Below are positions 52,398-64,000 of a stretch of 64,000 nt of DNA, piece by piece. Below the pieces are notes generated by a model that was given only the letters and a program-made list of their open reading frames with translations, ran no database searches and had not been told where the DNA came from. The position numbers were made by a program, and so were the translations under genes. Positions within the stretch are counted from its first letter, which is position 1. Each line of letters starts with the position of its first letter. Origin of the DNA: RGIG3701 sp031553595 (GTDB lineage Bacteria > Planctomycetota > Planctomycetia > Pirellulales > Thermoguttaceae); NCBI GenBank assembly GCA_031553595.1, contig JAVBLI010000016.1, positions 62,001 through 126,000 on the forward strand, written 5' to 3'.

Positions 52398-52421
52398 CGC
52401 AATCTTACGATTGCGGCTCTG
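52398..52421 (-). repeat. REP hairpin 5, inverted, before ispH
   Basis: Identical over 24 bases to REP 3. It ends 14 bases before the ispH ATG and so overlaps the probable ribosome binding region. Confidence 0.88.
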
Positions 52422-52435
52422 CAGGAAACCCGACC

Positions 52436-53353
52436 ATGCATATCCTCCTTGCCGCTCCGCGCGGTTTTTGTGCCGGCGTGAACATGGCCATCCATGCGCT
52501 GGACGAGGCGCTGACGAAATACGGTGCGCCGGTGTATGTTTTTCACGAAATCGTGCATAACAACCACGTCGTGGAGGAATTCCTCGCGCGCGGCGCGGTT
52601 TTTGTGGATTCACTGGAGGATGTGCCCGACGGGGTGTGCCTGATGTACTCCGCCCACGGCGTCGCGCCGGAGGTGCGTAAACGGGCACAGGAAAAGAACT
52701 TGCGCGTGGTCGACGCCACGTGTCCGCTGGTGAATCGCGTGCATCAGCAGGCGAAGCGGCTGGCCGAGTCCGGGTATTCGGTGCTTTTAATCGGGCACGC
52801 GGGGCACGATGAAATCGTGGGAATCGTGGGCGAGGCGCCGCACGCCATCCAGACGCTGTGCGCGGTCGAGGATGTGGAAAAGCTTCACGTGCCGAACCAG
52901 CAGAAGGTGGCCTATTTAACGCAAACCACGCTCTCGCTGGACGAAACGCAGACGCTCGTCGAGAAGCTGCACGCGCGTTTTCCGCATCTCCAGACGCCGG
53001 TGCCCAGTTGCATCTGTTATGCCACGCAGAATCGCCAGCGCGGGGTACGGGAGTTGGCGCCGCAGTGCGAAATGGTGCTGGTTGTGGGCAGTTCCAGCAG
53101 CTCGAACAGCCGGCGGCTCATGGAATTAGCGCTGCGGCAGGGCGTCCGCGCGATGCTCATCGACGGGGTGGAAGAACTCAGCCCGGATATGTTTCAGGGA
53201 GGGGAATCGGTGCTGATCACGGCCGGGGCCAGTGCGCCGGAGTGGGTCGTGCAGAGCATCATCCAAAAATTGCGGGAAACCTTTCACGCCACGCTCGAGA
53301 CCGTGGAAATCTGCAAGGAAACGCTGCAATTCAAGACGCCGATTGATTCGTAA
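52436..53353 (+). CDS. ispH: 4-hydroxy-3-methylbut-2-enyl diphosphate reductase
   Basis: Last step of the MEP isoprenoid pathway, reducing HMBPP to IPP and DMAPP with a [4Fe-4S] cluster. Opening PRGFCAGVNMAI with Cys12, then VFHEIVHNNHVVE, the second cluster Cys in VVDATCPLVNRVH, and a third in SCICYATQNRQ; SSSSSNSRRL binds the diphosphate. 305 residues, normal. The ribosome binding sequence GCAGGAAA lies at the edge of REP 5. Confidence 0.95.
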   Translation: MHILLAAPRGFCAGVNMAIHALDEALTKYGAPVYVFHEIVHNNHVVEEFLARGAVFVDSLEDVPDGVCLMYSAHGVAPEVRKRAQEKNLRVVDATCPLVNRVHQQAKRLAESGYSVLLIGHAGHDEIVGIVGEAPHAIQTLCAVEDVEKLHVPNQQKVAYLTQTTLSLDETQTLVEKLHARFPHLQTPVPSCICYATQNRQRGVRELAPQCEMVLVVGSSSSSNSRRLMELALRQGVRAMLIDGVEELSPDMFQGGESVLITAGASAPEWVVQSIIQKLRETFHATLETVEICKETLQFKTPIDS

Positions 53354-53405
53354 TGCTGCGTCGTTCTTTTTCTCTGACTATAAGTCGAAAAATTAAAAAG
53401 CAGTT

Positions 53406-55355
53406 TCACCGGATTTCGAGGATCGCGTCCACGTTTCCTTCTTCGTCGAACGTGCCGATAAAGTTCTCGGAGGTGAGGTTATGGCCCAGCAGCGAGCGAT
53501 TCGCGGCGGGGGCGAGGCTGCGGTAAATCAGCCACTGGGAATCCGCCACCATGACGCGCGTTCCGCTGGCGATGTATGCGGGCACTTTCTGTAATTTCTG
53601 GGCCACGGTCAGCCGGCGCCACGTCAGCGAGCTGTGCAGCCGTTCATCATAAAGATCGAAAAACAGCGGCGCGAAAATCGCTTCCCGCGGCGAGTGGCAG
53701 CGGTATTCGAGCATGCCGTTTTTGCACATCAGCCCTTCCGTCTTCCCCACCTGATGACGCCATTCCGGCAGCGCCAGCGGCAGCACTAGCGCCTTTATTT
53801 CCCGCGGCGTGTACAGCGACATTTCGAACGAATCCGCGTTCTCCCCGGCTTTCACCCCCGGGAAAATCGGCAGGCGGGCCGTGTATTCCAGTCCCTGATT
53901 TTTCCGCAGCTTTTTCGGCTCCGGCGGCGTGGAAGCGGCGGGTAGCCACGGCTCCATGAACGCCTCACTGGCCTCCATAAACTCCTCCGGCGGCAGCACC
54001 GCGTCCGCCAGCAGCACGAAACCCTCGCGCTTCGCCAGCGCCACGCTGCGCTGAAACCGAAACCCGTCCGTCAGCAGCATTTCCAGCTCCACGTACCCCA
54101 CGTCATCACTGTCCTCATGGCACACCATGTCCCACGTGTCCGCGGCCACCAGCGGCTTCCCGTTCCATTTAATTTCATAATCCCAGTCGCCGGAGATCAG
54201 CGTGGTGCCCAGATTTCCCAACTCCACACGCGGCACGGGCTTCTCCCACGTCAGCGCCGAAACGGATTCCTCCCGGTCCCACGCGCCGCGCATCACCGCC
54301 ACGGCACTCCACTCCGAAATATTCACACTCTCCGGCACGGGTTCTTTCTCCGCCGCCTCCACCGCGTATTTCGGATACCCAGGCAGGGCCAGCGGCGCCA
54401 GCACGAACTGGTTATCCGCATCCGCGTCCATCACCCGCACCGCCGTGAACAGCCCCGGCTCCCACGCCCCGGTTTTCGCGCCCTCCGGCGAGAACATCAG
54501 CGTGCCGTCCGGCCGCGTGAGATGAATCGCACACCGCGAAACCCACTCGTACTGATGATTCACGGCCTGCGAAAAAATCGTCGATTCCTCCCGCGGCAAG
54601 GCATTATTTTCACCAAGCGACGAAAGCTCCCAGTCCAACCACTTCATCCGCGTCCAACTGGCCAGCAGCACGCGCGAAACGCCGAGATTTTTCGCCTGCA
54701 CCATGCCCGCCCCGTCCAGCAGCACGTCCAGCGTCTCCTCCATCACGGCCACCGCCTGCTTCACCCACGTGTTATGCTGCGGCATTTCAGGAAAATACGC
54801 CGCCAGGGTCAGCGGCAACTCGCCCGCCATCAGCAGATACTGCACCGGGGTGTCCTCGAGGGAAATCACTCGCGCGTCCGCCGCCACCTGCGCGAGCGTG
54901 TCCAGCAGCTCCTGCCACACGTCCGGCGAGAAACCTTCCAGCGTTTTCAACCATTCCAGTGCCCGGGCCGCCGCCAGCACGAGAAACACGCCGTTCAGGT
55001 TTTTATCCGGCTCCGCCGCCGTTTTCACCGCCCGCAGGAGTTTCTTTCCGTTCCCGAAAAACGCCGCCGCGTCTTTCCGGGAAAGTCCGGGTTTATGCGG
55101 AATGCCCACCGCTTTCCTGGATTTCGCGAAATCATCCGCCATGACCGTCATCGCCGTCAGCATCTGAATCATCTTCAGCGCGGTATCAGAAAACCCGCGT
55201 TTTTTCGCACCCGGCGGAAGCCCGTCTTCCCTCACGCCCCATAAAACCGGCACCGCCGCCGGCCAATTCCGCCGGACGATATAATCCATCATCCGCGAAT
55301 TTCTTGTCTCCGACGTGTTTAACTGCGACAAAAGTTCATCTTTCATAAGATTCAT
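53406..55355 (-). CDS. large protein of unknown function, possibly heparinase-II/III-like fold
   Basis: Start at 55355 (MNLMKDELLSQL); a TTG at 55391 would extend it. No signal peptide. The N-terminal 300 residues are helical (FSDTALKMIQMLTAMTVMAD, LARALEW-type helices), and the C-terminal half beta-rich (DWDYEIKWNGKPLVAADTWD, FRFQRSVALAKREGFVLLAD). An (alpha/alpha) toroid followed by a beta-sandwich resembles heparinase II/III-like lyases, but I see none of their catalytic residues with certainty. 649 residues, in isolation between ispH and the lipoprotein gene. Confidence 0.5.
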   Translation of the reverse strand: MNLMKDELLSQLNTSETRNSRMMDYIVRRNWPAAVPVLWGVREDGLPPGAKKRGFSDTALKMIQMLTAMTVMADDFAKSRKAVGIPHKPGLSRKDAAAFFGNGKKLLRAVKTAAEPDKNLNGVFLVLAAARALEWLKTLEGFSPDVWQELLDTLAQVAADARVISLEDTPVQYLLMAGELPLTLAAYFPEMPQHNTWVKQAVAVMEETLDVLLDGAGMVQAKNLGVSRVLLASWTRMKWLDWELSSLGENNALPREESTIFSQAVNHQYEWVSRCAIHLTRPDGTLMFSPEGAKTGAWEPGLFTAVRVMDADADNQFVLAPLALPGYPKYAVEAAEKEPVPESVNISEWSAVAVMRGAWDREESVSALTWEKPVPRVELGNLGTTLISGDWDYEIKWNGKPLVAADTWDMVCHEDSDDVGYVELEMLLTDGFRFQRSVALAKREGFVLLADAVLPPEEFMEASEAFMEPWLPAASTPPEPKKLRKNQGLEYTARLPIFPGVKAGENADSFEMSLYTPREIKALVLPLALPEWRHQVGKTEGLMCKNGMLEYRCHSPREAIFAPLFFDLYDERLHSSLTWRRLTVAQKLQKVPAYIASGTRVMVADSQWLIYRSLAPAANRSLLGHNLTSENFIGTFDEEGNVDAILEIR

Positions 55356-55611
55356 GTGGCACTCAACTTTTTGAACACTTTTTGTTTTCAATGTGATAAT
55401 TCCCGGATATTCCGCCCATTTTCATCAAAATTTTCACCGCCGGGCACAAATTGCGCAGATTTTCAGAGAAAATGCTTGGCGTCCAACTCAATTTACGGTA
55501 AAATATAAAAATAGGAAAGGAATGGCTTCTTTGTGACCCATCTTTTCATTATACCAGAAAAAATGGATTTGTTTAGACAGGCACACGCAAAAAATCGTGG
55601 GAGATCAAAAA

Positions 55612-56904
55612 ATGAAAAGTTTACCGTCACACGGCCCGGCCATTTTCCAGCCGCTCTTTTTCTGCGCCCTCTGCACCGTCCTTGCGCTGGCGGGATGCGA
55701 TTTACAGGTGAAAAAAAGCGGCGAGGCGGGCGATGGTTCTCCGGCACTGACCCCCGCCGGCGGTGCGGAGGGTGTTTCTGACGCCGCCAGAAAAGTGCAG
55801 GACGCGGTCAAGCAGATAAAGGAGCTGGAGAATTTTCCGGAAAAGCTTGAGGAACATCAGGAGGCGAACCGCGAAATCCGTGAAGAGGGAAAGCGTCACA
55901 TGGCGAATCCTCCGGGAAGAACGCAGTCCACGCCGGACGATTTACCGCCGCCGCCGGTGCAGGAGCGTCCGCAGCCTTACACCACGCTGTACCCGCCGCC
56001 GGGGCCGGAAGAAAATGCCGCGGCGCCGAAGCCTGCCAAAAATGGCCGAAACGTGGAAAAGGAAGATCGCGAAATTTTGGAAGCTTCCATGGAAGACGAC
56101 TCGGAAGGCGAGACGCTGGATCTCGCGACGCCCGGGGAAGCGGCGGAGGACGAGGATTTCGACCTGATGGTCTCCGAGAAGTTTAATAAGCCGATCGAGC
56201 TGGGGGAGCCGTTTTTCGAAAAGCCGGAAAATCTGGTGCGGCTGGACAAGGAAATGGCGATTTGGGTGGATAAGGACAAGAAAAACGTGGTGCTGCAGGG
56301 CTGGGTGTGCCAGACGCGTGCGCCGCTGGAATTTTTCATGTGCACCGGCCGGGGCATCATCCGCCTGAATCCGTATGACGGCGAGGAAGGTATGCCGGAT
56401 CAGATTTTGCAATTCATGGGCGCGAAAACGCATGAGGCCGTGCTGTGTGTGGACGTACGTCCGAGCATCATTCATGCCGGCCTGCTGGCAATCGGCGCGA
56501 AGCCCGGCGAGCCGGTGAGTTTCCAGCCTGAATTTAAACCTGCCACCGGCGAGGAAATCGACATTCGTGTCCGCTGGAAGGATGCGGACGGAAAAATCGT
56601 CGAGAAGCGGGCCCAGGAACTGGTCCGGGACGCCGCCACCGGCGATGAGATGGACATTCCGTGGGTCTTTGCGGGCAGCTTTTTTTACACAGACGAAGAA
56701 GACACCGCCCAGCCGCCGAAGCGGTTTTACGCGGCCGACTCGGAAGGCGAAATCATCGGCGTTTCTAATTTCCCCAGCGCCATGCTGGACGTCCCGAAAG
56801 CCAGTTCCGACTCGAATGCCGAGCTGATTTTCCAGGCGAATCAGGATACCCTCCCCGAGAGAGGCACGCCGGTGACGATTCTCATGCGTGTCCATGAAAA
56901 ATAA
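55612..56904 (+). CDS. lipoprotein of unknown function
   Basis: The ATG at 55612 follows GGGAG; a GTG at 55597 is less likely. The signal peptide ends in a lipobox (LALAGC), so the mature protein is lipid-anchored. Residues about 35-180 are charged and Pro-rich linker (LPPPPVQERPQPYTTLYPPP). The C-terminal 250 residues look ordered (WVDKDKKNVVLQGWVCQTRA, EAVLCVDVRPSIIHAGLLAI, VRWKDADGKIVEKRAQELVR), common in planctomycetal hypothetical lipoproteins. 430 residues. Function unknown. Confidence 0.75.
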   Translation: MKSLPSHGPAIFQPLFFCALCTVLALAGCDLQVKKSGEAGDGSPALTPAGGAEGVSDAARKVQDAVKQIKELENFPEKLEEHQEANREIREEGKRHMANPPGRTQSTPDDLPPPPVQERPQPYTTLYPPPGPEENAAAPKPAKNGRNVEKEDREILEASMEDDSEGETLDLATPGEAAEDEDFDLMVSEKFNKPIELGEPFFEKPENLVRLDKEMAIWVDKDKKNVVLQGWVCQTRAPLEFFMCTGRGIIRLNPYDGEEGMPDQILQFMGAKTHEAVLCVDVRPSIIHAGLLAIGAKPGEPVSFQPEFKPATGEEIDIRVRWKDADGKIVEKRAQELVRDAATGDEMDIPWVFAGSFFYTDEEDTAQPPKRFYAADSEGEIIGVSNFPSAMLDVPKASSDSNAELIFQANQDTLPERGTPVTILMRVHEK

Positions 56905-56907
56905 AAA

Positions 56908-56979
56908 AATGAGAAATAAAGGAATGATTTTTCGGAACAGTCAGAGGCTCGCTTGCGCCATTTCTTTATTTCTCATTCC
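56908..56979. repeat. AT-rich word-repeat palindrome, copy B3
   Basis: AATGAGAAATAAAGGAATG pairs with CATTTCTTTATTTCTCATTC; core CAGAGGCTCGCTTGCG. The arms match copy B1, the core matches B2 and B4. The right arm holds the stop of the histidine phosphatase gene (56973-56975). Confidence 0.85.
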
Positions 56980-57665
56980 CCAGGCCGGATGTCCCACATT
57001 TCGCACCGCCATGCACCGCCGTCATGCGTGAAAATCGAAAACGCGCCGGTGGCCATTTTCATTCCTGCGCCGGGGAGTTCACCCGCGGTATTCTCATCAG
57101 CCGCCGCCGTCAGGCCCCACGCGAATCGCGCTACGCCGTTACTGGTCACGGCCAGCACGGTCTGATCCGTATACTGTGTTAAAAGACACGTGCCGAATTC
57201 CCGCCACTGCCGGAAGCGTTCTTCCACATCCACGCTCCATCCGGGCGGCACGATAAACTCCCGGCTCCAGCGCTCGAGGCACGCTTTTCCCTCCGCGGCG
57301 AGCGTTTCCGCGTCCTTCACGTCCGGCCCCAGCACGCGATGCCCCATCCGCCGCAGCACCTCCGTTTCCGGCAGGCCGTCATCTTCGCCGAAATGCAGCT
57401 CCTTCAAAAATTCCGCTTCCCGCACGGGAATGTCCGCGCCGAGCTTCTGGCGAATTTCCGTCGCCGTCTGTATGGTGCGTTTCAGCGGCGCCGCAAAAAT
57501 CGCGGCCGGCATCAGCCCGTGCGTGGAAAAATAAGCGCCCACGCGCTCGGCCTGCCGCATACCCTCCGCCGTCAACGAAATGTCCGTCCCGGCTCCCACC
57601 CGCCGCACCGACTCGCCCTTCTCGAATGTGTTCCCGTGCCGCACCACGATTAATTTCGTCGCCAT
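56973..57665 (-). CDS. histidine phosphatase (phosphoglycerate-mutase-like)
   Basis: Branch-2 style start LIVVRHGNTF with the catalytic RHG at residues 9-11, then the phosphate Arg in APLKRTIQTA and the proton-donor region FLKELHFGEDDGLPE. The second histidine of the family (usually SHG) appears as TSNGVAR, as in a known subgroup with GNTF...RRVG...D. Probably a small-molecule phosphatase; substrate unknown. 230 residues. The stop codon lies inside the repeat. Confidence 0.85.
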   Translation of the reverse strand: MATKLIVVRHGNTFEKGESVRRVGAGTDISLTAEGMRQAERVGAYFSTHGLMPAAIFAAPLKRTIQTATEIRQKLGADIPVREAEFLKELHFGEDDGLPETEVLRRMGHRVLGPDVKDAETLAAEGKACLERWSREFIVPPGWSVDVEERFRQWREFGTCLLTQYTDQTVLAVTSNGVARFAWGLTAAADENTAGELPGAGMKMATGAFSIFTHDGGAWRCEMWDIRPGE

Positions 57666-57702
57666 ACTTCTTTCTTCCTCTTTCGTTTATTTTTCCATCA
57701 CC

Positions 57703-57738
57703 AAAAGAAAAACCCGAGACGCTCGCCCGGGTTTTTCT
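57703..57738 (-). terminator. terminator of the symporter gene
   Basis: AAAAACCCGAG and CCCGGGTTTTTC form a stem around GACGCTCG; on the minus strand it is followed by T-rich DNA. It lies 45 bases past the symporter stop. Confidence 0.65.
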
Positions 57739-57781
57739 GTTTTCGCAGCGTGAAAGCGAGGTTTCCCACGCCCGCCGAATG

Positions 57782-59950
57782 TTACCAGAAGTAAATGTAA
57801 AGCGCCGCGGTGAGGATCAGCACCGTGATGCCGCCCACCAGTGCGCTGCGGGAGGGGCGTAAATCCATGTCCGTTTTCGTCTCCATGACCAGGGCCTCTT
57901 TCCGCGGGAAGAGCGCTGTCAGGACGCCCAGCAGCAGCAGCAGCAGCACGAAGGTCAGGGCCATCTGATTCAGGAAGTTCATGCTGTTCAGATACGGGAA
58001 GGGGGCGATTTTCATGAAGCCGTAAAGGCACGGGCCCAAGAGCAACACCAGCGCTCCGGCGAATTTCGGCACGCGCGGCGCGAGAATCCCGAAGACGAAG
58101 ATGGCCAGCACGCCCGGCGAGAGATAACCCTGGAATTCCTGGATGTATTTGAACAGGCCACCGAATTTCGGATTCGCCAAAAACGGCACCAGCAGACACG
58201 CCAGGATGGTAAACGCCAGCACGCAGGTACGGCCGATGCGCACCATGCCGCGCTCCGAGGCGTTTTTATTCAGGAATTCTTTATAAATATCCATTGTGAA
58301 GATGGTTGACGCGGCGTTGAGCATGGCCGCCAGCGAACTGAGCACGGCCCCCAGCAGCGCCGCCAGCACGAAACCGCGAATACCGGCCGCGAACGGCAGG
58401 TGCTTCAGCAGCAGCGGAAACGCGGCGTCATATTTATATCCGATCAGCTCTTTCGCCACGGGATACGCGGCTTTTTTCCCTGCCAGCGACTCCAGGAACG
58501 TCGGTATTCCGGCCTTCGCCTTCATGCTCGCGTTCACCTCGGCCACCGCCAGACACGTCGCCAGGCCGTCCTCTTTTTCCAGCACCGGAATGAGCTTCAC
58601 GAGCCGTGTCGGCGCCGTTTTCGGATCCAGCAGTTTCACCTTCTCGGCGGCCACCAGCGCATCGAACGTCGCGGGATCTTCCTGGAGCGTTTTCATGTTA
58701 TGCTTCGTGATTTCCACCGCTTTCGCCGGGTGCAGCACGGAATAATCCTCGTTGAACTCAAAAAGCGTCTTCGCTTCGTCGGCTTTCAGCGTCCGTCCCT
58801 CGGGCAGGGCCGCGCCGTTGGCAAGATACTCGTAAAGTTGCAGCGTTTCGAGGTTCGCCAGCTTATCGGTCTGAGCCTCCCCGATCATTTCCTTGTGATA
58901 CATATTAAACGCGAGAATCCCGGGAATAACCACGATGAACGGAATCAGCAGCTTCATTCCCGCCGCGAAAACCAGCCCCTTCTGGCCCTGTGCCAGCGAC
59001 TGCGAGCCCAGCGTCCGCTGCATGATGTACTGATTCAATCCCCAATAATAGAGGTTCGGAATCCAGATGCCCAGCAAGAGCGTCGTCCACACGATGTTCG
59101 GATCCGACAGCGGCCGAAGCATGTGCAGCTTGTCGGCGTTTATCTCACGGAACTTTTCCAGCGTCGGCGTGTCCTGCTTCACCTGCGCGATCATATTCAC
59201 GTTTTCAGGCGTCTGATACGCATCCGGGCGAGCGTAAACCGGCGTGTCCTGAAGCGTATCCAGCGGGGCTTTTTCGAATACGTCGAACGCGTAAACCATG
59301 ACCATCGCGCCGCCGATGATCAGCGCCGAACCCTGTAGCAGGTCGGCCCACGCACAGGCTTTGAGCCCGCCGATGAAAACGTATATACACGCCAAGAGTC
59401 CCATTACCCATGCGGCATTCACCACCGTGACCGGCACCCCGAGAACCGTCCAGCCGGCGAAGAGGGTGTAAATCGTCAGGGCACCCAGATAAATCACCGC
59501 CGCGGTGGAGACGCCCACGAGAATGATCATCATGAAAATGGACAGCAACGAGCGGGAGAGTTTGTTATAGCGGAACTCGAGAAATTCAGGCACGGTGTAA
59601 ATCCCGCGCTTGAGGAACATGGGCAGGAAGATGAACGCCACGGCGACCAGCGAAATCGCGGCGATCCACTCGTAGCTGGCGATCGCAAGGCCCGTGCACT
59701 GGGCGGCGTTTCCCGACATTCCGACGAACTGCTCCGCCGAGATGTTGGCCGCGATCAGCGAAAACCCGATCAGCCACCACTTCAGCCCTCGCCCGGCGAG
59801 GAAGTAATCCTCACTGGAGTCGCCCGCCTTGCGGCTCATGCCCACGCTGATGGCGATCACCGCGAGGATGAACGCCACGAAAATAAAGATATCCAGCGTC
59901 GTGAACTGAAATATCCCCGTCGCCGTTTCCGCCAACAAAATCATGCTCAT
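57782..59950 (-). CDS. sodium:solute symporter (SSS family)
   Basis: Multi-pass inner-membrane transporter of the SGLT/LeuT fold: residues AGDSSEDYFLAGRGLKWWLI, IAANISAEQFVGMSG (sodium and substrate site), YTVPEFLEFRYNK, and GGLKACAWADLLQG. The ATG at 59950 is preceded by CGGAGAC; a TTG at 59971 is rejected. At 722 residues it is about 150 longer than usual because of a hydrophilic, helical insertion (about residues 350-520, from MYHKEMIGEAQ to YPVAKELIGYK). Substrate probably a sugar; fusA lies 87 bases upstream on the same strand. Confidence 0.9.
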   Translation of the reverse strand: MSMILLAETATGIFQFTTLDIFIFVAFILAVIAISVGMSRKAGDSSEDYFLAGRGLKWWLIGFSLIAANISAEQFVGMSGNAAQCTGLAIASYEWIAAISLVAVAFIFLPMFLKRGIYTVPEFLEFRYNKLSRSLLSIFMMIILVGVSTAAVIYLGALTIYTLFAGWTVLGVPVTVVNAAWVMGLLACIYVFIGGLKACAWADLLQGSALIIGGAMVMVYAFDVFEKAPLDTLQDTPVYARPDAYQTPENVNMIAQVKQDTPTLEKFREINADKLHMLRPLSDPNIVWTTLLLGIWIPNLYYWGLNQYIMQRTLGSQSLAQGQKGLVFAAGMKLLIPFIVVIPGILAFNMYHKEMIGEAQTDKLANLETLQLYEYLANGAALPEGRTLKADEAKTLFEFNEDYSVLHPAKAVEITKHNMKTLQEDPATFDALVAAEKVKLLDPKTAPTRLVKLIPVLEKEDGLATCLAVAEVNASMKAKAGIPTFLESLAGKKAAYPVAKELIGYKYDAAFPLLLKHLPFAAGIRGFVLAALLGAVLSSLAAMLNAASTIFTMDIYKEFLNKNASERGMVRIGRTCVLAFTILACLLVPFLANPKFGGLFKYIQEFQGYLSPGVLAIFVFGILAPRVPKFAGALVLLLGPCLYGFMKIAPFPYLNSMNFLNQMALTFVLLLLLLGVLTALFPRKEALVMETKTDMDLRPSRSALVGGITVLILTAALYIYFW

Positions 59951-59969
59951 AAAAGTCTCCGTTGAAAAC

Positions 59970-60037
59970 AATGGTCAATTGTTAATGGTGCATGGCTAAT
60001 GATTTTTAATTCACCATTAACCATTCATCATTAACCA

Positions 60038-60040
<3 letters not shown>
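59970..60040. repeat. AATGGT/TTAATGG word-repeat palindrome
   Basis: AATGGTCAATTGTTAATGG and on pairs with CACCATTAACCATTCATCAT and on, loop GATTTTTAATT. It fills the fusA-symporter gap, and its right arm contains the fusA stop codon (60038-60040). Confidence 0.8.
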
Positions 60041-62155
<2,115 letters not shown>

Positions 62156-62504
62156 GAGAGGTCTCGGGGATAATTTTCAGCGAACGTAATAAAAATAACT
62201 CTATTTCGTTTATTATATCGGCCGGAATAAAAAAAACAAGACACGCGGGGAATGGACAATGGATAATTGACGATAGACAATGATTTTAAGGGCGGCTTTC
62301 CTCCGACTCCCTCATTGTCCATCGTCCATTGGCCATTGCCCGCGTCTTTCACTTTTTTCCCAAAAATCCGCCCGCGACTCTTGAAATCCGCCGCTGCGTG
62401 TGCTACAAAAGAGGTATGTTGGTTCGCGCCGACGGGGCATTCCGTCAAACCGGCGTGGCTTTTAGATTAAAAATCCAGAAAATTCTTTGAAGGAGAACAC
62501 ACAC
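62156..62504. other. divergent intergenic region fusA/sugar isomerase
   Basis: Contains the palindrome at 62244-62344 and AT-rich flanks. A 67-codon frame at 62267 runs through the repeat and is discounted. No promoter is clear. Confidence 0.5.
62244..62344. repeat. AATGGACAATGG word-repeat palindrome
   Basis: CGCGGGGAATGGACAATGG and on (62244-62283) pairs with TCATTGTCCATCGTCCATTG then GCCATTGCCCGCG (62312-62344); the core is GGGCGGCTTTCCTCCGACTC, different from the B family. Confidence 0.8.
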
Positions 62505-63512
<1,008 letters not shown>

Positions 63513-63513
63513 A

Positions 63514-63617
63514 AAAATTGATAATTGAAAATTGATAATTGATAATTATCGCAAGCGAGCTACTGACCGAAGATTTTGCTCGACGCAGTTAATTGTCAAT
63601 TATCAATTGTCAATTGC
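63514..63617. repeat. AT-rich word-repeat palindrome, copy B4
   Basis: Arms of AATTGATAATTG words (63514-63549 and 63588-63617) flank GCAAGCGAGCTACTGACCGA. The reverse complement aligns with copy B2 over nearly its whole length. Confidence 0.88.
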
Positions 63618-63619
63618 CC

Positions 63620-64000
63620 CTACCACGCCACTTCCATCATGCCGACGAGTCGCTGGGCGAGGGTTTCCATCATTTTTTGGGACGTCGTCGCGTTCGACTG
63701 CCCGGCCTCGGCGATCATCGCGGCGCCGTTGGAGATTTCCAGCGCTACGGAGTTGAGATTGATGTTCTGCGACTGCCGCAGTTCCTGGGTGCGGCGGTCG
63801 ATCCACTGCGCTTTGACGGTCATGTCCATGGTCAGCTCGCGCGGGTCGGTCCAGTCGTTCTGGAAGGTGACGTTTTTGCGTTCCGAGACGATTTTGACTT
63901 CCAGGACGGTATCGGCCCGGCAGGCCGGCACGACTTTATACGGCGTGCGGCTTTCGATTTCCCGCACCAGCGCTTCGGTCAGACGTTCGCCGTAACCGCG
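63620..64000 (-). CDS. LptE-like lipoprotein (5' partial)
   Basis: The frame stays open to the window edge (RGYGERLTEALVREIESRTP), so the start lies outside. EALVREIESRTPYKVV, a hydrophobic strand TVLEVKIVS, and LTMDMTVKAQWIDRRTQELR resemble the LptE family, which plugs the LptD channel for lipopolysaccharide insertion in the outer membrane. 127 residues visible; the lipobox cannot be seen. Confidence 0.7.
   Translation of the reverse strand, partial: RGYGERLTEALVREIESRTPYKVVPACRADTVLEVKIVSERKNVTFQNDWTDPRELTMDMTVKAQWIDRRTQELRQSQNINLNSVALEISNGAAMIAEAGQSNATTSQKMMETLAQRLVGMMEVAW

Noticed and set aside
51631..52421. CRISPR-like array from repeated 24-mers
   Set aside because: Copies alternate in orientation, form hairpins and lack regular spacers; they fit REP elements of the adjacent RAYT.
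54117..55244. 375-codon His/Arg/Pro-rich plus-strand frame
   Set aside because: Antisense to the 649-residue protein; typical high-GC shadow composition.

Overview
The window looks like chromosomal DNA of a planctomycete, most likely of the Pirellulales type. The evidence is a YTV-type cell-wall protein (40144-41523), a giant secreted protein with the planctomycetal N-terminal sorting motif LEMLEKREMLS (13501-17019), a DUF1570 putative metalloprotease, a ThuA-like protein, an AP-endonuclease-2-type sugar isomerase, and many large secreted or single-pass proteins without a name. No rRNA, tRNA, CRISPR array, prophage or plasmid module was seen.

Layout. 1-17 kb: a cut-off membrane protein, malate dehydrogenase, DUF1570 protein, glycogen synthase (glgA), then on the minus strand guaB with a secreted proline-rich protein and an 813-residue secreted protein; then tdh, a 28-codon basic protein resembling AURKAIP1/COX24 (bS22-like), and the RTX-repeat protein, which ends in a beta-lactamase-like domain without its catalytic residues. 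17-22 kb: a HEAT/TPR protein, a ThuA protein, rho with a glycine/arginine-rich disordered N-terminus, and prmC. 22.5-35.2 kb: eighteen consecutive plus-strand genes for small polytopic membrane proteins, nearly all starting with a short cytoplasmic motif E-N-x-[YF]-x-S-P and mostly joined by stop/start overlaps. 35.3-39.6 kb: a minus-strand trio of COG3950-like ATPase, leucine-rich-repeat membrane protein and UvrD/PcrA helicase. 40-50 kb: YTV protein, XylR-like regulator, flotillin, a 1232-residue WD40-like membrane protein and recA. 50.5-64 kb: a RelE-type toxin-antitoxin pair, apt, a REP-associated transposase inside its REP hairpins, ispH, an unidentified large protein, a lipoprotein, a histidine phosphatase, a sodium/solute symporter, fusA, a sugar isomerase/epimerase, and the edge of an LptE-like gene.

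The most unusual region is the 12.7-kb membrane-protein array. Its members have diverged strongly in sequence but keep the N-terminal motif, a small/Cys-rich segment followed by R-x-G-R-W-L-like residues, and an amphipathic linker near the middle. Their genes are packed as one translationally coupled unit, which suggests a co-expressed and possibly hetero-oligomeric membrane system of unknown function. The last copy is decaying.

The intergenic DNA is rich in repeats: (i) five copies of a 100-120 bp hairpin with ends AACAGCAGCCGGGAG; (ii) palindromes of short AT-rich 'words', several sharing a core GCTCGCTTGCG, whose arms in several cases supply the stop codon of the adjacent gene; (iii) GAGCCGCAA hairpins, including a pair of REPs on each side of the RAYT transposase. 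Start codons were chosen by Shine-Dalgarno position and signal peptides; several genes start at GTG. All family names are by motif recognition only; no database search was possible.
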